Part shown: positions 36,401 through 44,877 of the stretch, in pieces
Numbering within the stretch: the first letter of the stretch is position 1
Layout of the letters: every line of letters starts with the position of its first letter
Assembly (NCBI GenBank): GCA_013399115.1
Contig: VXAA01000086.1
Location: 981,191-1,045,190, forward strand
Length of the DNA: 64,000 nucleotides
Reading direction: 5' to 3'
DNA from: Anseranas semipalmata
Lineage: Eukaryota; Chordata; Aves; Anseriformes; Anseranatidae
Position numbers and translations under genes: made by a program
Notes under the pieces: model-generated
Seen by the model: the letters and a program-made list of their open reading frames with translations, nothing else
Told to the model about the DNA's origin: nothing
The model's database searches: none

Positions 36401-39400
36401 TCAGTATATTTTCAGTGATTATCAAAATATGGAGAAAACCAAAGGGTTTAGGATGAAGGAAAGACATAGATCATGACCATTTTAACAGAACCCCAAAACC
36501 CTGTTACACGGTTAAGTATTTAATTTAAAATCACTACATGTTCTTTCTTCCTTTTAGTCTGCCCTCTTTACTACTATGAACGTTGCCTTAATCACACTGA
36601 ATATATCCCTGCAAGCAATATGCTGATGATTAGAAACTAAGACTTGCAATGCTTGTCAGAGATGATGGATATTCACAATTCATACGATGATGGATATTCA
36701 CAATTCATATACCACATAACCTTCCCAATGAAATTAGTTACTAGTTAATATTAAAGCTTCCATTTAGACATACTGCTAAGCAACTTCTAAAAAAAGTTGC
36801 ACCACTACATTACATGGCATACTCTAAGGTATGCTCTCTATGCACTATCTTACATTTCCTGCTGATATCGTCAATTCTGCCACAAATATTAGTCTCATGA
36901 GAATTACAGAATCACATGCAAATGACAATTTAGTAGTTCAGAAAAAGGTTGTGGCATTTCTTTCCTTGGTATCAATGTCCAGGTGTTTCTAGATAGTTAT
37001 TTATAGGACATCTGTAAAAATCAAATCTTTTTTTTTCCTCCTTTTTTTGTTATTTTATTTTTAAATCTCAAACCCAATTCCACAGGACACTTCTACTGCC
37101 TTGCTGTGAAACAGCATCAGCTATTATTCTGGCTGAATGAGAGCAGCTGGAAAGAGCCAGTAACAAACACAACCATGGAGAGAAGGCCAGCATGCAGTCA
37201 CACCTTGCAGGAAATTGCTCCAAAACACAGAAATTTGATTCCACTGGACAATGCCAGAAAAGAAAACAATCAAGCAAAATGTACTTCAAAAGAAGCTGAC
37301 AGTGACTGCAGCTATCTATCTGTAGCTAGTACAGCTGGCATATTTAATTTTTTTTTTTTTTTTAATCTGAAGCTGAACAAAACCCACTGCTTTTACAAAG
37401 TTAGGAATTGGAGATAAGCTTTGATCTGGTTAGTTGCTTCTTCCCTCAGCTTTTCAAATTTTTATTGTTTGAAAACACATTTCTTTACTAAGTTTGCTTT
37501 TAAAGTTTGCTTTACCTACAAAACTGGAAACAACAACAGCAGCTTCTGGACATGTAGCCCATACGAGCTGAAACAGACCAAATCTCAATTTATTCATGTC
37601 CTTATGTCAGTACGCTACTTAAAGGGTGATAGAGTGGGTGTGATTTGGGACACGGAGCTGTTCTGATGCACGTGGAATTAACAACTCAAACTTCAATATT
37701 CCATTCTCATAAAATGGCCCTTGCATAATTTAAAGTTTCTAGAGTAAAGGTGTATTTTGTTATTTACACAACAGCTTGTTTGCATTTCCTTCCACTTCAA
37801 TAACGTACGTAAAAGCACTATTTAAACCTCAGGAAATACATACAATAAGACTATTTCTTAGTATTTATAGACAATATCATCCCAGAATATAATAATCACG
37901 ACTAACTGTACAAACAGAAAGGTGCCATGTTTTTGCTTTCCACATACAGTGAAGCACTGTGCAGTACAAGAGAGGTGTCAACTTTTGAAACTTAATGGTA
38001 TGATGGTTTATCCTGATACCAGCTTCAAACTGGATTTGAGTCCAATCCTCCCATGTGCTGCTCATAAATACCCATACAACAAAACATTTACAAGCATTAG
38101 TACTACAACAATGCCAAAAAGCCCCTATTAAGCTTAAAGACCAATATAACAAAAACCTTTACAAGTAATAATATTCATCACCAGAGTTATTTTTATAAAA
38201 GGGCTTATAGTATTGAGGCTATAGTACTAGAAGGAGAGTAAGACTGTGGAATAAGTAAACTACTTCTTCAATTCCCTTGTTTCATCAAAACCTCGCCCAC
38301 AAAGAAACTAAGGGAACCCTGCCACTTCCTTCCAAGAGGAACCTACTTACCTGACAAACAGGGAAAAGGCAAGTTGCCAAAAAAAACAACAACAAAAAAG
38401 GCAACCCAGCACCCAACAACAATAATACCCCTCCTCCCTCCTCAGATCTGCTTCCTGCTCAGGAGGACATTGTTATCATAAATTTAAATTGCTTATGCTG
38501 CGTTTATATTGCCAAGGCCTTTTTTCAAATCATGCTACCACAGATCACAAATATTTTCGATAACTACAAACACTCACAAAACACTGACAAAATTAGAGTA
38601 CTCAAGTGATACAGCATTTTGCAATGTAAGTAATAAACCTTCCTCTCTAAAAACTAATTTACATCGGACCGATAAATACATGCGGAATTGGCATATTTTT
38701 CACAGAATCTGGCATTTCTACAAGCAAGTTTAACTGAAAGTATTTACCATGAGATACTGTCTGGCAAGACAGACAGACTCAATTGTGCCCTGGAGGTAGA
38801 CAGTGGATTTCTTCTGTGGGTTACTAGGGTCAGGAAAGTGGATCTGAGCACCAGTCCTCTGCATGATATGTTTGATGTTACTGCCATTTCGACCCATCAT
38901 AAAGAGATGATGCTGTGCTGCAATGTCTAGTTGTGTGCTCACGGGGATTGCAGAAGCCAAGCTCCCAGCTAGGTGTTCTAGAAGCATGGCTGTTCCTTCC
39001 TGCAGGGGTAAGTACAAGAGACTGGTGAAACCGTGCTCACAGGCATACAGAACAATGCTTCATCAGATTGTTTCCTTATTTATCAAGCACTTCACATCCA
39101 AGATAAAAAAACTTCTGTTTTGTTTAAAAACCTGATTGATTTGTAACAGGGTAAGAGATGGACTAAACTTTACCTATTTCCATTTTATGACAAAATGCAG
39201 AGTTTGTCATCATTAAAGGCAAATAGGAGGACATCAAACTGTCTGACTCCAGTGGAACTTCTGCACCCACAAACAGCAATAAGGAAGTCATTTGAGACAT
39301 AAGTGGGTAGGTACATTTGTAAAAATTTGTCTTTCAGTTTTAGTCCAAGATGTTCTTACGGGCTTGAGAAACACCCATACAAGACCATATCAATCTGTCA

Positions 39401-39572
39401 CGCTGCCAGTCATTAACAAAAACATATTAATTTTATTAAGATAAATAGGCTCATGGCAGTTCCTTTACTCGCCTGTTAAATTCACGTCTCCCAATCCTGG
39501 TTTTGCAAGACAAGTTTGATCAACTGCTATGGCAAATTTTTTCAAGGTTATGTATTTGACTGCACATTGAGA

Positions 39573-39609
<37 letters not shown>

Positions 39610-42154
39610 TTTTTTTAAAAAAGGATGTGGGTAGGATTTGGACGTATTCCAGAATTGCTGCAAACCTGTTCAGGTTTGCAACAGAAAAAAAAATATTAAA
39701 AGCTATTAAAAAAATTAAAATCGTATTCTAAACTTACAACTATTACCTCCACATTTTTACACTTTACCAACACCAGTTAAATTGAAAAAAAGAGTACTTA
39801 GACTTTAAAAGTGATTATACAATCATAACATGTACGGATGAGGCAAGATATAACATTAATACAGTGTTTAAGTATTTAAATTATGAATATATTTATAACA
39901 TGCAGAAGCCTGATTAGAAAGACACATTACCTTCACAGCACTAGTGTTGTTTTGTGACCCTCTGACAATGACTGTAGCACCATACATTCGAGAGCGTTGT
40001 TTAAAGGAAACTGAAATATTGTATGTCTGAGATATATGCTGAATTGTGGGAGAATTAGGATCTGGGATTGGTTGCAGAATTCCAGCAATAGGCAATTCAA
40101 ACATGAGTACCAATGGAAGCAGCTCCTAGAACACAGAAAAGAAAATACTGAAAACCTAGGTCATACTCAGTAAAATCACCACAACTTGATTACTGAATCA
40201 TAATGTATTGGTCAGTGATAATTAAATTGATATAATACACACTCTACCCAGCATCCATTTGTACAAACATTTTCTTGAGTTCAGAAAAGGCACTGCTTCT
40301 CCAAGGACAAGTTTTTTTTGTGCTGTTTCGTTTGTTTGTTTTGGGCAGAGGGTTTTTTTTGTGTGTTTGTTCCAAAATAGCAGAATCTTGTGCAATTATG
40401 TAGCAACCATGAAGCCAGGTTAGTTTCCTGTATTTATCCATACAGACCTACAAAGATCAGTATTTGTAAACATTCATAGAGAAACTTCTTCTCTGTCATG
40501 GATTAATTAGAGCTCTGAAGTCAGCTACAAAGCTGCATACTATTCGCTTCTTTCGTGACTATCAAGACCAAAGTTATATAAATGACACACCTGACTACAA
40601 CAATTGGGAAAAAAATTCACAATTTATTAGACTTAGTATCCATGCCACAGTACACATACAAATCAAAACTAGAAAGTGAAGATAGAAGAGTGCTGTGAGT
40701 GGAGAAAGGAAGCAAACTCCACCAAACTTTACACAAAAACAGTTAAAATTAAAACAGCAGCAGCTGCCTTTCCTAAGTCATAGATTCACACAAGATGCCT
40801 GAGCTTCTACAGACCATCTCTGGAGAGTAAATTAAGATGCAATTTTAAGCACAGTATGGATTACTTTACTTCTCACTTATACTGTACTCTCTGTGTTCAA
40901 GGTCCACCTAGGTCTAGTTAAAGATTTTGCCAGAATGTGAATCACTTTTTTTGTAATGCCCTTTGCATATTACTCATATGGATCCCCACATTTGTTCTTG
41001 TATTTTTGTTGTCAGAGGATAGAGCCAGACAACCCTAGGGTTCTCAAACCTATACTGCAATATTTTCCTTTAAGGTGTTTTCAAAGGAACGTTATACTGA
41101 AATAGGCTATTACCCGAATTCTGACTCTTGCGGACTCCACTCCAGCTGGCTGTCCTGCAATAGACACCTGGAAGAGTAAGAAAATAGAAAACATCACATC
41201 ACATTTTCAAGTGAGGCATCTGAAAATACATTCAAATTCCTGTGTTTTCTTTAAGATTCGACACATCACATCTGGTGACATCTTAAGTGTTTAAACAATT
41301 CCATTAAATAGAAGAAATCTATGAATAATTGTAGCATCTTAGGTTACATAAGCTTAAGCAACTAGAAGAAATTTATCAAACGATCAATACAGCTGTCTGG
41401 ATCAAATAATAGAATTACTACTGTATGCACGCGCTCATTACTCAACAGAAGTATGTTTTCTTGAATGTTTTGAAACTACTGTGTTTTGATGAGCAGCCAC
41501 TGGCACGCACAAGAGGGATTCTAAATACTAGGATGAAAGATTTGAAGGCAAACATTTCACTAACATTAGTTTCAGAGAGGATGTCCAAATTGGGTACAAT
41601 GACTTAATCTAATAAAGTTAAACTCTTATAATAGAACATTAATTTTTGCTAGCTATCCGCCAACTTCAGTGCTCAAAAAAGTTGCATCATGAGCCAAAAG
41701 GACCAAGAAATTAATCATTATGATAAATAAGTCAGAATTTGAACAGGAAAAAAGTTATAAAGGCTTTACTTTTCATACTGTTTCTCTAGTAGAATGCTCA
41801 CATTAAGTTGTTGACTTCTGTATGCTCAAAATAATTTCAGTTTAAAAAAATTAAAATGATCCACTAAAAAATTAAAATGATTTAAAATGATTAAAAAATT
41901 AAAATGATTTAAAATTGTTCCCATCTATTTATGAAGTTTTGTTCATTTAGGAAGTCCCGTGCTTCCCAAAAAGTGCAAATACCAAAAATCTATTTCAGTG
42001 AACATGAATTCACCACCCCCAACCCCCCAAAATAAAAACAGATCAGCAAAAGTTTAGAAAAGACGTTTCATAATCTCAGCAACTACAGTATAAATTAGTT
42101 TATATGTATATATATTATTAGTTTATATGTATATACTTAGTATATATATAAAAA

Positions 42155-42190
<36 letters not shown>

Positions 42191-44877
42191 ACTTGGTTGC
42201 TTTTTTCCGCTTGATTATTCCTATTTGAGTCTGGAAAATGGATATGGCATCCTGTTTCCTCCATCACCTTTTTAATATTATTGCCACCTTTACCTATCAC
42301 ATGAGAATGTTCTGTATGCGAAACATCCATCTTCAAGGTTACCCGATTGCTCTGGAAATCAAGTGCTCATGATTAGATTTGTTAAGAGTAGAACCTGACT
42401 ATTTTATAATAATGTAACGTCAAGAATGACATTGAAAATTGCATTTCCAAGCATTTTTGTAGTGGCTTAGTTTCTACTCAAGTAAGATGTTTTAATATGG
42501 ATCATAGTCAGATGCTAAACCATTAATATTTGCTTTCCAATATGGATATAATATGGAAATGAAGGTATATCTTCAAAAAAAAAAAAATCTCCAAAGCTTT
42601 TAAAACATGCCCCAGATTTTATGAACTCTGACTTCAGTGTCCTTCTGCAATCCACCCTAATTTGTTTGAAGCCTGTGGTGTTGCAACTGCAGTCACACAT
42701 GCCTGTCTGATCTAAAAGGCTCATATGACGACAAATTTGGAAAATCACAAAGCCAAAGGACTTAAAAATAACAACCCCCCCNCCACCCCCCCCCCCCCCT
42801 TTAACAAGCATACCAAATTTTCCTGGTACGTCAATTTTTGAAATGCACAAATAGTGCCTACAGCTATTCTTAATTACATTATTATTAAATGTTAACAATA
42901 GATCTAATAGTGGTTCAAAAAACTGCAGCTATCATTGGAGACCTCTACTTGGCAATCTGTTCAAAGAATCAAAAAGTTGGTGTACATCCAAGCAGAAGCC
43001 ACATACACTGTCCTGAAAAACTTGCTATTAGATGAAATGAAAATCTGATGAATGTATAAGACTCCTGGCCAAATTCTAAAAATCTCAGAAATTCTGGTTC
43101 AGATTTTTAAGGTATATGAATGTGGTAATAGTTAAAACAAAACTACATAAGTGCTCCTAAAATTCAATTTCAAGGAAAACTAACATTTTAAAATCTATTA
43201 ATAAAATTATTATTATTTTTTTTTAAAGTGTCTAGTCATTTATATCAGAAGTGGCCAATATTGACAATGACTAGAAAGAGAGATCAGAAAAATTCTCCTT
43301 TTGAGAAAGAGCAATTGTCTTTCAGAATGTTACAAAGAAGTTTGGGGATTAAAAGGGTTGTCCTGTTGCTTCTGCTTTCTACAATAGAACATAGACCATG
43401 TGAACTCACATGGTTAAAATTACTTTGAACCGGAGTACCTGACAGATTCTAGAAGGCTCTAGTCAGAAGGTCTCAGACTCTGTAGGTCTCAGAGTTGTCA
43501 GTATTCTCTATTTTTACTTTTCTCCCCTGCTGGGCACTCCTGGGTGTGTGTCACTCAGCCACTGCCGCTGCTTGCTTGCTCCCACTGCAGTAGCGTGGGG
43601 ACCACGCAAGTGCTCCTAAGGTACAGCACAATCTTTACGTCTTCCCCAGACATGGATGTATGCCTTCTGCCTCTTGACCAGGTCCTAAACACTTGCCTTT
43701 GCACTTTACCCAAAGGAAAGTCATCTACCTTCAACCCTCACTCCCCAGTGTCCCTTGTGTAGAGGCAGGCCACCATAACCAGAGGGAGTTAAGGGCTGAA
43801 GCGCCCGACATTTGTGGAACCAGTCCTTACTACACCATCTTCAGCAAGAAGCCCCACTCCACCTGCCCCAAGGATAACCTGATGCTAAAGCACTTAGAAA
43901 TTACTATAACCGAAAAAAGAAAAATCTTCAGTAAGCAAAATCGTTTTGTCTAATGAGTTACTTGTTAAATTTACTTCCTGCACTTATTTTATCCTTTATT
44001 TATTTCTATCATAAATATGAGTTGGATTCAAGTGCTCATGATACAAGTAAAAAAATCTGTGATGTTCTTCCAGTTCCGTGACTCTCAAGAGTTTGTGAGA
44101 GCTTATTTTAAAAATAATCTAAGCAAGATTATGATTGAATTTGATGCACAACATCATAAGACAGATCTGTAGAGATATGTTTAAGTTAGAGAGTATGCAC
44201 TGGTACATCTAACACCACTACCTTTCAATCCTCAGTACAATATTACAATTATTATACCTTTTTGTTACAGGACATCTGTGGATTAATAGGCAAATGTTTT
44301 GAGAAGTCACATGCATAACCATGAAATGGGAGAAACAGGATACTAAAATATTCATAAAGACTGTATATGTGCAGATTTTTATTTTATTTCCCTAATACTA
44401 AAACTGTAGATAAAACATGATTACACAGAAAACAGGATTTTCACAGAATTTTAGGTTTGCTGAAGTGGCCATATAATCTGTTTGCAATGAAGGTATATTT
44501 CAGATTTTCAAGTAAAAAAAAAATCACAATGAAGAACTAGTGCATGCTCTAAGCCACATGGCTTGGAATATTAATTCTATATAGTTCAGATATGGCAAAG
44601 TGCCTTCAGCAAGTATTTTCTTGTTGACTGTATTAATACTTTTGTATACACCACATATCTACACCTAGAAGGACCATGCTGGAGATGCTTCAGAACGTCC
44701 ATAAACACCTTCTCTTTAAATAAGCTCATTTAAAAAGATCAATTTCACCACAGAATTAGGGGTTAAGAGCTCAAATTCTAAGTTATTTTTTTCTTACTTT
44801 TGTGTCCAGGACAGACATGATTTTCTCTTTAGCTTCTTTAACATTTTCCTTTTTTCCAGAGACTTTAATATGGGGAT
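17096..44877 (-). CDS. BICC1: BICC1 (Bicaudal-C homolog 1), spliced CDS, 18 exons, 5'-incomplete
   Basis: This is the spliced coding sequence of an RNA-binding protein of the Bicaudal-C family. From family knowledge, it binds mRNAs through tandem KH modules, polymerises through its SAM domain into cytoplasmic foci, represses or destabilises targets, and matters for renal and left-right development. The exons sum to 2618 nt: two bases of an Asp codon, 871 codons and a stop. All junctions keep phase and every intron is GT-AG. Order: end of KH module 1, KH with GKGG loop, KH-like without GXXG, KH with GRNG loop, KH-like, Ser/Thr/Pro-rich linker, SAM domain, terminal SVSGRW. Length from the first Asp matches human BICC1 (974 residues, from memory) with roughly 100 N-terminal residues missing. 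Most divergence from the human protein lies in the linker. I searched 44878-64000 for the preceding exon and did not find it. Confidence 0.97.
18615..18714 (-). CDS. BICC1: BICC1 coding exon: core of SAM domain
   Basis: This 100-nt exon encodes [20 protein letters not shown] and [13 protein letters not shown] plus one base. [21 protein letters not shown] is the signature of SAM helices 3 to 5. This SAM forms head-to-tail polymers that drive BICC1 clustering (family knowledge). The acceptor is ATCTTTAG and the donor is TCAG|GTAAAG. Confidence 0.97.
20698..20858 (-). CDS. BICC1: BICC1 coding exon: start of SAM domain
   Basis: This 161-nt exon completes an Ala codon and encodes [20 protein letters not shown], then [20 protein letters not shown] and QQQE. 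The SAM domain begins at [15 protein letters not shown], a typical SAM helix 1 and 2 pattern. The acceptor is CCTTCCAG and the donor is GAG|GTCAGT. Confidence 0.97.
23345..23498 (-). CDS. BICC1: BICC1 coding exon: Ser/Arg-rich segment before SAM
   Basis: This 154-nt exon encodes [40 protein letters not shown] and [11 protein letters not shown] plus one base. It holds a Ser/Arg patch and a basic KRK cluster. The acceptor is ACTTGCAG. The donor TCAG|GTTAAT lacks G at +5 and is the weakest in the gene. A long ORF at 23273-23608 on the same strand is an out-of-frame shadow of this exon. Confidence 0.96.
25604..25758 (-). CDS. BICC1: BICC1 coding exon: conserved linker ([15 protein letters not shown])
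   Basis: This 155-nt exon encodes [40 protein letters not shown] and [11 protein letters not shown]. It is nearly invariant against mammalian BICC1, unlike the linker exons around it, so this segment is probably under functional constraint. The acceptor is TTTTTCAG and the donor is GAG|GTATAT. Confidence 0.97.
26427..26466 (-). CDS. BICC1: BICC1 coding exon, 40 nt
   Basis: This is the smallest BICC1 exon seen, encoding [13 protein letters not shown] plus one base. The acceptor is CTTTTAG and the donor is AAAG|GTATGT. It is identified by phase-compatible joining to the exons on both sides and by identity with the BICC1 peptide. At 40 nt it would be missed by ORF-length searches. Confidence 0.95.
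27449..27484. repeat. Poly(T) tract, 36 nt
   Basis: An uninterrupted T run on the plus strand (poly-A in the BICC1 transcript sense) inside the intron between exons 26427-26466 and 28096-28258. No target-site duplication or adjoining retroposon body was recognised. Confidence 0.9.
28096..28258 (-). CDS. BICC1: BICC1 coding exon: Ala/Glu-rich linker segment
   Basis: This 163-nt exon completes a His codon and then encodes [40 protein letters not shown] and YVNMQ. The Ala/Glu/Arg stretch could form a short helix. At its start the bird-type protein has HTTER where human has HSTDR. The acceptor is TTCCATAG and the donor is CAG|GTATGT. Confidence 0.96.
29404..29428. other. Assembly gap (25 N)
   Basis: Twenty-five N follow a T run at 29393-29403, inside the BICC1 intron between exons 28096-28258 and 29662-29818. 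The exact count of 25 may be a placeholder rather than a measured gap. Confidence 0.95.
29662..29818 (-). CDS. BICC1: BICC1 coding exon: linker with [12 protein letters not shown] motif
   Basis: This 157-nt exon enters with GT of a Gly codon and leaves with CA of a His codon. It encodes [19 protein letters not shown], then [17 protein letters not shown] and [13 protein letters not shown]. These strings match BICC1, with substitutions in the Ser-rich stretch. The acceptor is TCTTGTAG and the donor is CA|GTAAGC. An assembly gap lies 234 bases away at 29404-29428, in the downstream intron. Confidence 0.95.
30933..31074 (-). CDS. BICC1: BICC1 coding exon: divergent linker
   Basis: This 142-nt exon encodes 47 residues plus one base, beginning [20 protein letters not shown] and ending AAKSNSAE. 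It is recognisable by IKY and SLGE-VLS-NH spacing against BICC1, but it is the least conserved exon. No domain is visible. The acceptor is CATTTCAG and the donor is G|GTAAGA. Confidence 0.93.
31371..31567 (-). CDS. BICC1: BICC1 coding exon: Pro-rich linker
   Basis: This 197-nt exon enters in phase 1. It encodes [20 protein letters not shown], then [18 protein letters not shown] and [12 protein letters not shown]. The first part is nearly identical to mammalian BICC1, while the end is more divergent. The acceptor is TTGCAG and the donor is AAG|GTAAGT. The next intron is only 296 nt. Confidence 0.96.
31945..32103 (-). CDS. BICC1: BICC1 coding exon: Ser/Thr/Pro-rich linker
   Basis: This 159-nt exon has phase 1 at both ends. 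It encodes [20 protein letters not shown] and [20 protein letters not shown]. The composition (Ser, Thr, Pro, Asn) indicates a disordered linker with several SP and TP sites, but no domain is visible. The acceptor is TTCTGCAG and the donor is CAG|GTTGGT, the same non-consensus hexamer used by the exon at 34730-34861. Confidence 0.96.
33465..33640. repeat. TA/TG alternating simple repeat
   Basis: Alternating purine-pyrimidine sequence: TATATA blocks, a CACACA block at about 33596-33616 and TGTGTG blocks. Long spurious ORFs on both strands arise here. The tract starts about 10-30 nt inside the intron after the 33648 donor. Confidence 0.85.
33648..33834 (-). CDS. BICC1: BICC1 coding exon: end of KH region and start of linker
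   Basis: This exon has 187 nt: 62 codons plus the first base of a Gly codon. It starts [20 protein letters not shown], the final helix of the KH-like array. It then turns Ser/Gly/Leu-rich ([20 protein letters not shown]), opening the disordered linker. The acceptor is CCCTACAG and the donor is G|GTATGC. A long TA/TG-rich tract lies about 30 nt into the downstream intron. Confidence 0.96.
34730..34861 (-). CDS. BICC1: BICC1 coding exon: start of second KH-like module
   Basis: This exon has 132 nt and 44 codons, phase 0. It encodes [17 protein letters not shown], then [20 protein letters not shown] and a final Lys. It closes the GRNG KH domain and begins the last KH-like module. The acceptor is TTTTCAG. 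The donor AAG|GTTGGT departs from consensus at +3 and +4. The nearly 4-kb intron before it (34862-38747) is the longest between two exons in the window. Confidence 0.96.
36661..36710. repeat. 25-bp tandem duplication
   Basis: The unit GATGATGGATATTCACAATT plus CATAC is repeated directly at 36686-36710, with one mismatch at the last base. The near-identity suggests a recent event. Confidence 0.9.
38748..38999 (-). CDS. BICC1: BICC1 coding exon: KH domain with GRNG loop
   Basis: This is the longest BICC1 exon here, at 252 nt and 84 codons with phase 0 at both ends. It starts [20 protein letters not shown] and contains [18 protein letters not shown], whose GRNG is a GXXG loop. [10 protein letters not shown] and [20 protein letters not shown] follow. 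It therefore holds a nearly complete RNA-binding KH domain. The acceptor is CCCCTGCAG and the donor is ATG|GTAAAT. Confidence 0.97.
39573..39609. repeat. (ATT)n microsatellite
   Basis: About twelve perfect ATT units followed by a T run, within the intron between BICC1 exons 38748-38999 and 39931-40125. Confidence 0.9.
39931..40125 (-). CDS. BICC1: BICC1 coding exon: KH-like module lacking GXXG
   Basis: This exon has 195 nt and 65 codons, phase 0 at both ends. It opens [20 protein letters not shown] and includes [20 protein letters not shown] and [17 protein letters not shown]. There is no GXXG loop. In the Bicaudal-C family such KH-like modules are thought to scaffold the neighbouring true KH domains rather than grip RNA themselves. 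The acceptor is TGTTCTAG and the donor is AAG|GTAATG. Confidence 0.97.
41114..41167 (-). CDS. BICC1: BICC1 coding exon: C-terminal end of the GKGG KH domain
   Basis: This short 54-nt exon (18 codons, phase 0 at both ends) encodes [18 protein letters not shown]. It completes the final strand and helix of the KH domain begun in the preceding exon. The acceptor is CTCTTCCAG and the donor is CGG|GTAATA. The peptide is essentially identical to mammalian BICC1. Confidence 0.95.
41841..41915. repeat. AT-rich imperfect minisatellite
   Basis: Several imperfect copies of an ATTAAAATGAT-type unit, some carrying A runs, lie inside the BICC1 intron between exons 41114-41167 and 42193-42351. Confidence 0.75.
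42157..42188. repeat. (AC)16 microsatellite abutting a BICC1 splice donor
   Basis: This is an uninterrupted AC dinucleotide repeat on the plus strand, so it reads (GT)16 in the BICC1 transcript, immediately after the GTAA of the KH-exon donor. A TA-rich stretch follows on its low-coordinate side. Confidence 0.9.
42193..42351 (-). CDS. BICC1: BICC1 coding exon: KH domain with GKGG loop
   Basis: This exon has 159 nt and 53 codons, with phase 0 at both ends. It starts [20 protein letters not shown] and continues with [21 protein letters not shown]. The GKGG is the RNA-contacting GXXG loop of a classical KH domain, and HIHFPD is typical of the family. The acceptor is TTTCCAG. The donor CAA|GTAAGT runs directly into a (GT)16 repeat, which is unusual (see findings). 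Confidence 0.97.
42775..42799. repeat. C-run with ambiguous base
   Basis: A nearly pure C tract with an N at 42782 and one A at 42785. It reads as a long G-run in the BICC1 transcript and can form a G-quadruplex in principle. The N indicates sequencing difficulty here. Confidence 0.85.
44798..44877 (-). CDS. BICC1: BICC1 coding exon: end of first KH module
   Basis: This 80-nt exon encodes [20 protein letters not shown] and then MSVLDTK. It enters with two bases of the Asp codon, so the previous exon must end in G. The minus-strand acceptor is TTTTATAG and the donor is AAA|GTAAG. It covers the last strand and helix of the first KH module. It is the most 5' BICC1 exon visible here. Confidence 0.95.

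Larger units (their letters stand above)
34862..44797 (-). other. BICC1: BICC1 introns in the KH region
   Basis: The introns are 34862-38747, 39000-39930, 40126-41113, 41168-42192 and 42352-44797. They contain a 25-bp tandem duplication (36661-36710), an ATT microsatellite (about 39573-39609), a TTAAAATGAT-type minisatellite (about 41841-41915), a CA repeat (42157-42188) and a C-run with an N (42775-42799). A 121-codon ORF at 36025-36390 has no supporting evidence. Confidence 0.8.

Noticed and set aside
42515..42898. 127-codon minus-strand ORF with an X residue
   Set aside because: It includes a poly-Gly run from the C tract with an N, and has no splice or homology support.
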